Assembly: GCA_027620105.1 (NCBI GenBank)
Contig: JAQCIA010000187.1
Location: 1 to 5,014, forward strand
Direction: 5' to 3'
Source of the DNA: Verrucomicrobiota bacterium
GTDB lineage: Bacteria > Verrucomicrobiota > Kiritimatiellia > UBA8416 > JAIOPI01
Length of the DNA: 5,014 bases
The notes below the pieces were generated by a model. That model was not told the origin of the DNA. It saw only the letters and a list, made by a program, of their open reading frames with translations, and made no database searches. How positions within the stretch are numbered: position 1 is the first letter of the stretch; each line of letters opens with the position of its first letter. Below, piece after piece: positions 1 to 5,014 of the stretch. A program made the position numbers and the translations under genes.

Positions 1-137
1 CGGGCCACGGAGACCGGCACCACCACCTGCAGAAACACAACTGAGACAACGGGCCGCCAATCAATGCGTTTGCGGTTCTCGCTCAGCAGCCACGCGGCGG
101 CCAACATGCAGCCGATTCCCAGCCCCCCCCCTGGCAA
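1..137 (-). CDS. Concentrative nucleoside transporter (CNT/NupC family), N-terminal fragment, start uncertain
   Basis: This frame runs off the left edge, so only the N-terminus is present (about 45 residues). It reads LGIGCMLAAAWLLSENRK followed by RIDWRPV and a second hydrophobic stretch. The pattern of a short first membrane segment, LLS-x-NRK-x-I-x-W-R, then a new hydrophobic helix is the usual N-terminus of CNT nucleoside symporters such as NupC. These import nucleosides across the inner membrane with H+ or Na+. An in-frame TAA at 155-153 limits the start. Candidates are TTG at 137-135 (used here) and ATG at 107-105; the latter would cut into the first membrane helix. Neither has a clear Shine-Dalgarno. 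Nine consecutive G (minus strand, 131-123) lie just inside this start. With eight G, the frame would instead open at ATG 168-166 as MTHELTRYWRFARGG. It lies 105 bases downstream of the permease gene on the same strand. The family call rests on a short stretch. Confidence 0.62.
   Translation of the reverse strand, partial: MPGGGLGIGCMLAAAWLLSENRKRIDWRPVVSVVFLQVVVPVSVA
123..131. repeat. Nine-base homopolymer (C9 plus strand, G9 minus strand) at a gene start
   Basis: Nine identical bases in a row lie at the 5' end of the transporter fragment. On the minus strand the tract encodes Gly-Gly-Gly in the frame that continues into the CNT-like protein. A one-base loss would fuse that protein to a different upstream frame starting with ATG at 168-166. 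A one-base gain would join it to a third frame with TTG at 148-146. The tract is plain in the sequence. Whether its length is real, a sequencing error or a variable site cannot be told from one read of the locus. Confidence 0.9.
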
Positions 138-242
138 ATCGCCAATAGCGTGTTAGCTCATGCGTCATCAAGCATGGCTATTGGTCCTGCACGTCGCCCG
201 TACAACTCCTCGCGCGCAACGCACGCCACGCAACCTGAAGCA

Positions 243-2216
243 TCAAACCCGAATCGGCAGGATAATAAACTGCACCCCCTGCTGATAGAGGGCCCGCTGG
301 ATATCGAAAACCGTGAAGTTGTGCAGAATCCGCGTGACGATGGAGTCGTTCTTAAACACGAGCTGCCCGCCGAAGAAAATCGCACCCGGGTACCGCTTGC
401 TGAGCTCCGGCGCGAGCTTGCAAATTTCATCCGTCACGTCCATCCCGGAGACCGTTACCCCTTCGCCTTCGTATCCCTGGCGTTTGACGTACTGCACATA
501 ACGATCAACATCGGCCTTGGCATGTTGTTCAAGCGCGGCAACCTCCTGGACACCCTTGAACGTCGCCGCATCAATCACGCCCACCTGCACAAACACGAAT
601 CGCCGAAACATGCCGGTGAACAGGCGAATGATCGCGAAGAGGGAGTGCAGTCCGACACCACCATAGCCGTTCACGAGGATCACCGCCGTTCGGTCGGGAC
701 CGGTCGTCACCTTGGGCGCAAGCTTCTTGTCCCCCAGCGACATCTCCGTCACTTCCACCAACGCGTCCAGTCGCTTGAGGCTGTCCTTGGTCAGCATGTA
801 CTCCTTGCGGATGTAATGCACGAGCAGCACCAGCGCGAACGTCAGGGCGAGCGTGATCCAGCCGCCATCGTGAAACTTGAGGATCACCAGTGACGCCAGA
901 ATGAGGACGGTCAGCGTCAAGCCAAGGCCGCTGTAAAACAGCTTGCTCATGCGCCGCTTGCGCGGAGCATCCGACTTCAGCCAGTAGCGCACCACGCCTG
1001 CCTGGCAGAGGGTGAAATCGATGAAAACGTTGATGCTGTACAACACGATCAGCAGATGCACGGATGCCTTCGTCAACAGCAGGGTCACGAGGGCCGTGAT
1101 GCCAATAAGCAGGATGCCGTTCTGCACGACAAGGCGGTTACTGAGCAGGGCGAACCGCGCCGGCACCCAGCGGTCCTTGGCCATCGTGGCCAGCACGCTC
1201 GGACCGCCAAAGAATCCCGTCTGCGCCGCCACAAACAACAGCGCCGCTTCCGCGAATAGCGTCACCCCCACAAACCCTTGCCCCAGCCATTCCGGCCAAC
1301 GCGACACCACATGGCTGCACAACGTGGCGTTCAGCGTGCGCCCTGCTTCGGGACGCACACCACATAGGAAATAGGCCAGCATCAGCCCGAACACCATGAA
1401 GATGAGCGACCCGGCCATGTAGCGCATGGTCCGCTTGGCGGTCTGCACTTTGGGTTCACGCAGAATCGAAAGGCCGTTGCAGACGGCCTCAATCCCCGTG
1501 TACGTGCCCGCCCCCATGGTATAGGCCCGCACAATCAACACCAGCATCCCCGCCAGACCGAGTGTCGGATCGGCGCGCGCCTGGCGCACATCCGCACCAA
1601 TCGCCGCCGGAATCTCCAGAATGCCTCCCAGATTGCCAAAAATGGCATAGCCAATGAGAAAGACGTGTGTGATCAGGAATACGGCGAAGATCGGCACCAG
1701 CGGCGCGACCGATTCCTTCACACCGCGCAGGTTTAATCCGATCAGCAGGATCACCGCCACGGCGGAGAATTGCAGCTTGTAGGGCTCCCACGCCACGGGC
1801 AGAAAACTGAACATGGCATCCGTCCCGCTCGCGACGGAAATGGCAATCGTGAGCACGTAGTCAATCAGCAGTGCGCACCCGGACACCACACCGAAGCCAG
1901 GCGACAACAGCTTGCTGGCCACCAGATAGCCGCCGCCACCCGTCGGGAACATTTCGATCACTTGCATGTAGCTGGCGCTGATCAGCACCACCGTCACCAC
2001 CGTCGCAAGGGCAATCAGAATGCTGAAACTGTGATACTGCCCCAGCGCCAGATAGGCCTCGGCGGGGCCGTAGCAGGATGAGGACAAGCCGTCCGACCCC
2101 AACCCCACCCAGGCGAACAGGGCGATCAGCGAGAGCTTGTGAAAAACAGAGGGTGACTTCGGATCGGGCGTGGGCCCCATGACCACCCGCTTACACCATT
2201 GAGAGATTCCACTCAT
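243..2216 (-). CDS. APC-superfamily permease with soluble C-terminal domain, KimA-like potassium importer candidate
   Basis: A complete 657-residue inner-membrane transporter with about 12 hydrophobic segments between residues 26 and 468, then a cytosolic domain (about 470-657) with alternating beta and alpha character and the glycine-rich turn VNGYGGVGLHS. The unwound first helix carries GLGSDGLSSSCYGP. From memory of the Bacillus subtilis KimA structure, the K+ sites use Asp36, Tyr43, Asp117, Tyr118, Thr121, Ser125, Thr230, Glu233 and Tyr377. Here D42, Y49, D119, Y120, T123, S127, T240, E243 and probably Y393 sit at the same or similar spacings. That favours proton-coupled K+ uptake over amino acid transport, but only by inference; many relatives are simply labelled APC permease. 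KimA is about 607 residues, so this one is longer, mainly in the C-terminal domain. It starts 26 bases after the nadB stop, so it is probably co-transcribed. The start ATG 2216 has no strong Shine-Dalgarno. ATG at 2180 (residue 13) is a possible alternative and would keep every membrane segment. Confidence 0.82.
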   Translation of the reverse strand: MSGISQWCKRVVMGPTPDPKSPSVFHKLSLIALFAWVGLGSDGLSSSCYGPAEAYLALGQYHSFSILIALATVVTVVLISASYMQVIEMFPTGGGGYLVASKLLSPGFGVVSGCALLIDYVLTIAISVASGTDAMFSFLPVAWEPYKLQFSAVAVILLIGLNLRGVKESVAPLVPIFAVFLITHVFLIGYAIFGNLGGILEIPAAIGADVRQARADPTLGLAGMLVLIVRAYTMGAGTYTGIEAVCNGLSILREPKVQTAKRTMRYMAGSLIFMVFGLMLAYFLCGVRPEAGRTLNATLCSHVVSRWPEWLGQGFVGVTLFAEAALLFVAAQTGFFGGPSVLATMAKDRWVPARFALLSNRLVVQNGILLIGITALVTLLLTKASVHLLIVLYSINVFIDFTLCQAGVVRYWLKSDAPRKRRMSKLFYSGLGLTLTVLILASLVILKFHDGGWITLALTFALVLLVHYIRKEYMLTKDSLKRLDALVEVTEMSLGDKKLAPKVTTGPDRTAVILVNGYGGVGLHSLFAIIRLFTGMFRRFVFVQVGVIDAATFKGVQEVAALEQHAKADVDRYVQYVKRQGYEGEGVTVSGMDVTDEICKLAPELSKRYPGAIFFGGQLVFKNDSIVTRILHNFTVFDIQRALYQQGVQFIILPIRV

Positions 2217-2242
2217 AACTTTCAGGCGAACATCACCCCAAC

Positions 2243-3850
2243 TCAGGCGCCACCGGCGGCATCACTGATCACCGTGTCCCGCGCCTCTGCGGCCAGCTCC
2301 GGATAATCGAGTGTGTAATGCAACCCGCGGCTTTCACGCCGCGCTTGTGCCGATCGGACTATCAAATCCGCCACGTCGGCAATGTTACGCAATTCGAGCA
2401 TGTCGGGTGTCACCAGATAACTCAAGTAGTACTCCCGAATCTCGCGGCGCAGGTTCTGAATCCGCGTGCGGGCCCGCTCGAGGCGCTTGTTCGTGCGCAC
2501 GATGCCGACATAATCCCACATGCACGTACGCACCTCGTTCCAGTTGTGCTCCACCACAATGGCCTCATCGCTGGGCACCGCGGCGCCCAGTTCCCAGTCC
2601 GGAATCCGATGCTTCGGTGCACCCACAAGCCCCGCTCCAGCAATCGCCCGACTCGCCGCGTGCGCGGAAACCACCGCCTCCAACAACGAATTGCTGGCCA
2701 GCCGGTTTGCACCGTGCAGCCCCGTACAGGCCACCTCACCACACGCAAACAACCCCGGCACTGCTGTGCGGCCGTCAACCCCCGCCTCCAGTCCGCCGCA
2801 GAAGTAGTGCGCCGCCGGCACCACGGGAATCAAGTCCCGCGCCATGTTGATCCCGAAGCGTTCGCACGTCTGGAAGTTCTTGGGAAATCGTTTACGCAGG
2901 AAGGCTTCGGGCTTATCGCGAATATCCAGATACGCGCACGGCGCGCCGGTCGCCTTCATCTCGGAGTCAATCGCCCGGGCCGCGATGTCGCGCGGAGCCA
3001 AGGCCCCGCGCGGGTCGTACTTCTCCGCAAAGGATTCGCCCTGCGCGTTCACCAGGCGCGCGCCCTCGCCACGCACCGCTTCACTGATCAGGAAGGACTT
3101 GGCGTCCGGGTGGTACAGGCAGGTCGGGTGAAACTGAATGAACTCCATGTCCTTGATCGGCACGCCCGCACGCCAGCCGAGCGCCACACCGTCTGCCGTC
3201 GCCACATCCGGATTGCTCGTATAGAGATAAACCTTACCGCCCCCGCCCGTCGCCAGCACCGTGTACGACGCGCGCACCGCAAAAATCTCGGCCGTTTCGC
3301 GATTGAGCACATAAGCCCCGACGCACCGATTCTCGCTGTCAACGCCCAGCCAGCTCGTGGTGATCAAATCGATCACAACTTGATTCTCCCAGAGCGTGAT
3401 CGCGGCACTGCTGCTCACACGCGATTTCAGGGCGTCCTGGATGGCCAGCCCGGTCATATCACCGGCATGCAGGATGCGTCGCTTGGAGTGGCCACCCTCT
3501 TTACCGAGGTCGTACGACTCCACGCCAGCGTCGTTCGCGCGCAATGCAAACTGCACGCCAAATTCCCGTAGTTCGGCAACCCGCTCCGGTCCTGCTGTTA
3601 CAATGGAACGCACGACGTCCGGGTCGCACAGGCCCGCGCCCGCATCCAGGGTGTCCGCGATGTGCTTCTCGAAACTGTCCTCGTCGGTCATCACGCAGGC
3701 AATGCCGCCTTGCGCGTAGCTGGTGTTGGTTTCGCCACTCTCTTTCTTGGCGAGGACAAGGACGCGCCCGAGCGGCGCCAGATGCAGGGCGGACATCAAC
3801 CCGGCGATGCCGCTGCCGACGATCAGATAGTCCGTGTCCACGATGCGCAT
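2243..3850 (-). CDS. nadB: L-aspartate oxidase NadB
   Basis: A complete 535-residue cytoplasmic FAD enzyme, close to the usual length of about 540. It oxidises L-aspartate to iminoaspartate (electrons to O2 or fumarate), the first step of de novo NAD synthesis; NadA then makes quinolinate. The sequence shows the dinucleotide-binding loop VGSGIAGL (11-18), then NTSYAQGGIA (42-51). That stretch has Tyr where SdhA/FrdA carry the FAD-linking His region, which separates NadB from those flavoproteins. It also has KEGGHSKRR (117-125), QFHPT (239-243), VRGEGARL (259-266), APRDI (285-289), PAAHYFCGG (345-353) and GLHGANRLASNSLLE (377-391). By alignment to E. coli NadB from memory, the catalytic residues are E118, H241, R287 and H348. 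An in-frame TAA at 3865-3863, four codons upstream, fixes ATG 3850 as the only reasonable start. It has no Shine-Dalgarno. nadA and nadC are not in the window. The permease gene follows after 26 bases. Confidence 0.96.
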   Translation of the reverse strand: MRIVDTDYLIVGSGIAGLMSALHLAPLGRVLVLAKKESGETNTSYAQGGIACVMTDEDSFEKHIADTLDAGAGLCDPDVVRSIVTAGPERVAELREFGVQFALRANDAGVESYDLGKEGGHSKRRILHAGDMTGLAIQDALKSRVSSSAAITLWENQVVIDLITTSWLGVDSENRCVGAYVLNRETAEIFAVRASYTVLATGGGGKVYLYTSNPDVATADGVALGWRAGVPIKDMEFIQFHPTCLYHPDAKSFLISEAVRGEGARLVNAQGESFAEKYDPRGALAPRDIAARAIDSEMKATGAPCAYLDIRDKPEAFLRKRFPKNFQTCERFGINMARDLIPVVPAAHYFCGGLEAGVDGRTAVPGLFACGEVACTGLHGANRLASNSLLEAVVSAHAASRAIAGAGLVGAPKHRIPDWELGAAVPSDEAIVVEHNWNEVRTCMWDYVGIVRTNKRLERARTRIQNLRREIREYYLSYLVTPDMLELRNIADVADLIVRSAQARRESRGLHYTLDYPELAAEARDTVISDAAGGA

Positions 3851-3861
3851 GTCGGGTGCGG

Positions 3862-3891
3862 CTTATAGCAGATGCAAGCTGGGCCTGTCGA
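3862..3891 (-). promoter_or_regulatory. Probable sigma-70-type promoter of nadB
   Basis: On the minus strand, TCGACA (3891-3886; five of six to TTGACA) is followed by 18 bases and TATAAG (3867-3862; five of six to TATAAT). TGC directly before the -10 makes it an extended -10. Only 11 bases separate the -10 from the nadB ATG, so transcription would begin about 0 to 6 bases before the start codon and give a leaderless or nearly leaderless mRNA. This agrees with the lack of a Shine-Dalgarno. The TAA inside TATAAG is also the in-frame stop that fixes the nadB start. Motif match only. Confidence 0.5.
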
Positions 3892-3945
3892 TTACGCGAA
3901 AATCAAGGGTGTCGGCACGCAGGCCTGGCTCAAACTGAGACCACA

Positions 3946-4458
3946 TCAGAAACGCGGGGCGGGGATAACGGCGGGTGCGTTCGTGGAGGGATCCTCCAGC
4001 GCCGGTGACACCTGACGCCCCGTCCCGGCTTCCACGATCGTCGCGATCCACAGATAGGTGGGCGTTGTCCGAATCTCCTCTTCCAACACATAGGACTCGC
4101 CGGCCCCGGTCGTTAACCAGAGCTTGGTTTCTTGCACACGAAACGGGTGTACCGCATTGTACGTGGTCCCCGTCAGGGCATTCTTCGGAATTCTTTTTGT
4201 CACAACGATATGGTGCGTTCCCGGGAGCAGCTCGATGCGCGACACGCTGCGCCCCTTTCCGAAACGCAGATCCTTTGAAACCCGGCGCTGATCCACCGAT
4301 GCAATCTCAATGCTCTTGGGATTCGACACGATCGCAAATTCCGATGCGTCAAGACTGCCCTTGTAGGCGCGAATAACCGGCGACTGGGCGCAGCCCATGC
4401 CTCCAACCGCCACCAGCAACACCCCCAACCATCGAACGCTTCGCATATGTGCACGCAT
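3946..4458 (-). CDS. Small exported protein, probable lipoprotein of unknown function
   Basis: A 170-residue protein that I cannot assign to a named function. Residues 1-23 form a signal-like N-terminus: two arginines, then the hydrophobic run WLGVLLVAVGG and MGCAQS, with Cys23 as a possible lipidation site. The lipobox is imperfect (GMGC rather than the usual L-A-G-C type). The mature part begins with RAYKGSLDASEFAIV (30-44), then a short beta-rich region with LLPGTHHIVV (77-86), SYVLEEE (122-128) and a closing YLWIATIVEAGTG (135-147). This layout is like small outer-membrane or periplasmic lipoproteins that carry one PEGA-like or DUF2846-like beta domain, but that is only an impression. The frame stays open upstream to a TTG at 4509. 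ATG 4458 is preferred because a good Shine-Dalgarno precedes it and the signal sequence then starts correctly. It is divergent from the AddB-like gene and lies 95 bases before nadB on the same strand. Confidence 0.75.
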   Translation of the reverse strand: MRAHMRSVRWLGVLLVAVGGMGCAQSPVIRAYKGSLDASEFAIVSNPKSIEIASVDQRRVSKDLRFGKGRSVSRIELLPGTHHIVVTKRIPKNALTGTTYNAVHPFRVQETKLWLTTGAGESYVLEEEIRTTPTYLWIATIVEAGTGRQVSPALEDPSTNAPAVIPAPRF

Positions 4459-4468
4459 CGTCTTATAA

Positions 4469-4476
4469 CCTCTCCC
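4469..4476 (-). promoter_or_regulatory. Ribosome binding site deciding the start of the small exported protein
   Basis: The minus strand reads GGGAGAGG, then 10 bases, then ATG at 4458. This is the clearest Shine-Dalgarno in the window. It supports ATG 4458 over the upstream TTG at 4509 and over the next ATG at 4446, whose spacing would be too long. Confidence 0.65.
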
Positions 4477-4575
4477 AAGCAGCATACGCCAACGCGCGAA
4501 CTTGCGCAAAAAGGATTAATCGACTGCCGATATTCGCATTCTCGTGCTTCGTTGTGTTCCGGGCGCCCCACGGCC

Positions 4576-4584
4576 TGCTACAGT
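4576..4584 (+). promoter_or_regulatory. Possible extended -10 element for the AddB-like gene
   Basis: TGC followed by TACAGT (four of six to TATAAT) lies 25 bases before ATG 4610 and would give a leader of about 20 bases. I see no -35 at proper spacing; the nearest TTG-type hexamer, TTGTGT at 4552-4557, is 21 bases away. Weak, included only because the gene must have a promoter in the 151-base divergent gap or just beyond it. Confidence 0.2.
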
Positions 4585-4609
4585 GCCCCCTGTCCGCCCG
4601 TGATTGAAC

Positions 4610-5014
4610 ATGATGACCCAGCACCGCCATTTTCTGGATTGGGACGCGCCCGTGACGCAACGCGTGCGTGAGTTTCTGCTGCCGGAATCCACCACCACCT
4701 ACTGCGCCGTGAACCTCCAGCGCACGCTAATCATTGTCCCCACGCGCCAGTCCGCGCGCCGTCTTTCCGAAGCCCTCGTACGCCATTGCGCCACCCGGAA
4801 TCTGGCCATCCTTGGCGCCCGTATTGTCCCGCCCACCTTTCTCCTCCAGACCGACCCGCCGGATCCCCACATCGCCAGCGACACCGTCGCCGCCGCCACC
4901 TGGGCCACCATCCTCAACGCCCTGCGCGCAGAGGAAGCCCCCACCCTCTTCCCAACCGCCACGCGCCGGTCCGACTTCAGCTGGGCGCTCCAGTCCGGTC
5001 GCATGCTCCAGCAA
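4610..5014 (+). CDS. AddB-like helicase/nuclease (PD-(D/E)XK nuclease family protein), N-terminal fragment
   Basis: An open plus-strand frame that runs off the right edge after exactly 135 codons. It begins MMTQHRHFLDWDAPVTQRV and continues with FLLPE, then RTLIIVPTRQSARRLSEAL (about residues 39-57) and GARIVPPTFLLQTD (about 69-82). The hydrophobic strand plus V-P-T-R-x-x-x-R-x-L block followed by a V-x-P-P/T-x-L-L segment is typical of the N-terminal part of AddB-like proteins. There it corresponds to a degraded helicase core, and the nuclease domain with its Fe-S cysteines lies far downstream, outside this window. Such proteins pair with AddA to resect double-strand breaks for recombination. 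An in-frame TGA at 4601-4603 confines the start to TTG 4604, ATG 4610 or ATG 4613. None has a Shine-Dalgarno. Coding use (G or C in most third positions) matches the other genes. Family assignment rests on the N-terminus only. Confidence 0.7.
   Translation, partial: MMTQHRHFLDWDAPVTQRVREFLLPESTTTYCAVNLQRTLIIVPTRQSARRLSEALVRHCATRNLAILGARIVPPTFLLQTDPPDPHIASDTVAAATWATILNALRAEEAPTLFPTATRRSDFSWALQSGRMLQQ

Noticed and set aside
138..242. Rho-independent terminator after the permease gene
   Set aside because: The stretch is GC-rich, but I find no stable inverted repeat followed by a T-run on the minus strand.
150..893. A 247-codon open frame on the plus strand opposite the permease 3' end
   Set aside because: Low-complexity Arg/His/Glu-rich product, no ribosome binding site, and it is antisense to the conserved C-terminal domain of the permease.
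2217..2242. Possible cyclic di-AMP riboswitch before the KimA-like gene, as in Bacillus
   Set aside because: Only 26 bases separate it from nadB, far too short for the riboswitch, and no such element is seen before nadB either.
2318..3571. A 417-codon open frame on the plus strand opposite nadB
   Set aside because: It lies wholly inside a strongly supported nadB. Its translation is rich in Arg, His, Pro and Gln with no domain pattern, as expected for the antisense of a GC-rich gene.
3851..3945. Terminator or small RNA between the exported-protein gene and nadB
   Set aside because: There is a short CAGGCCTG palindrome but no proper stem-loop with a T-tract. The promoter of nadB explains the best signal here.
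4481..4509. Promoter for the exported-protein gene: TTGCGC, 17 bases, TATGCT on the minus strand
   Set aside because: Only three of six and four of six matches, and transcription from it would begin inside or after the Shine-Dalgarno at 4469-4476.
4699..5014. Minus-strand open frames over the right-hand end
   Set aside because: They are antisense to the AddB-like N-terminus, which has recognisable family motifs. Their products are Gly/Arg-rich with no motif.

Overview
This 5 kb, GC-rich window is an ordinary bacterial chromosomal segment with five protein genes. Four lie on the minus strand and one divergent gene runs off the right edge on the plus strand. The taxon cannot be fixed from the sequence. 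The N-terminus of the right-hand gene (an F-L-x-W-D-x-P opening followed by a V-P-T-R-x-x-x-R block) resembles AddB-like proteins I associate with Verrucomicrobiota and related groups. That is a weak, memory-based inference. I see no phage, IS element, CRISPR array, tRNA or rRNA.

Reading the minus strand from right to left: (i) 4458-3946, a small secreted or lipid-anchored protein of unknown function with a good Shine-Dalgarno; (ii) 3850-2243, L-aspartate oxidase NadB, complete, with all the catalytic residues I know to look for; (iii) 2216-243, starting only 26 bases after nadB, a 12-TM APC-superfamily permease with a long soluble C-terminal domain, whose ion-site residues match the KimA potassium importer; (iv) at the left edge, 137-1, the N-terminus of a concentrative nucleoside transporter (CNT/NupC type), with a nine-base homopolymer at its 5' end that makes the start and frame uncertain. 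On the plus strand, 4610-5014 is the first 135 codons of an AddB-like helicase/nuclease.

nadB and the permease are probably co-transcribed. A good sigma-70-type promoter (TCGACA, 18 bases, TATAAG with an extended TG) sits so close to the nadB ATG that its transcript would be almost leaderless, which fits the absence of a Shine-Dalgarno. The genes do not form an obvious single pathway: NAD biosynthesis, potassium (or amino acid) uptake, nucleoside uptake and recombinational repair. The most notable observations are the poly-G tract in the CNT start region, the leaderless-like nadB start, and the nadB/KimA-like pairing. I found no convincing undescribed system. The long plus-strand open frames opposite nadB and the permease look like codon-bias shadows.
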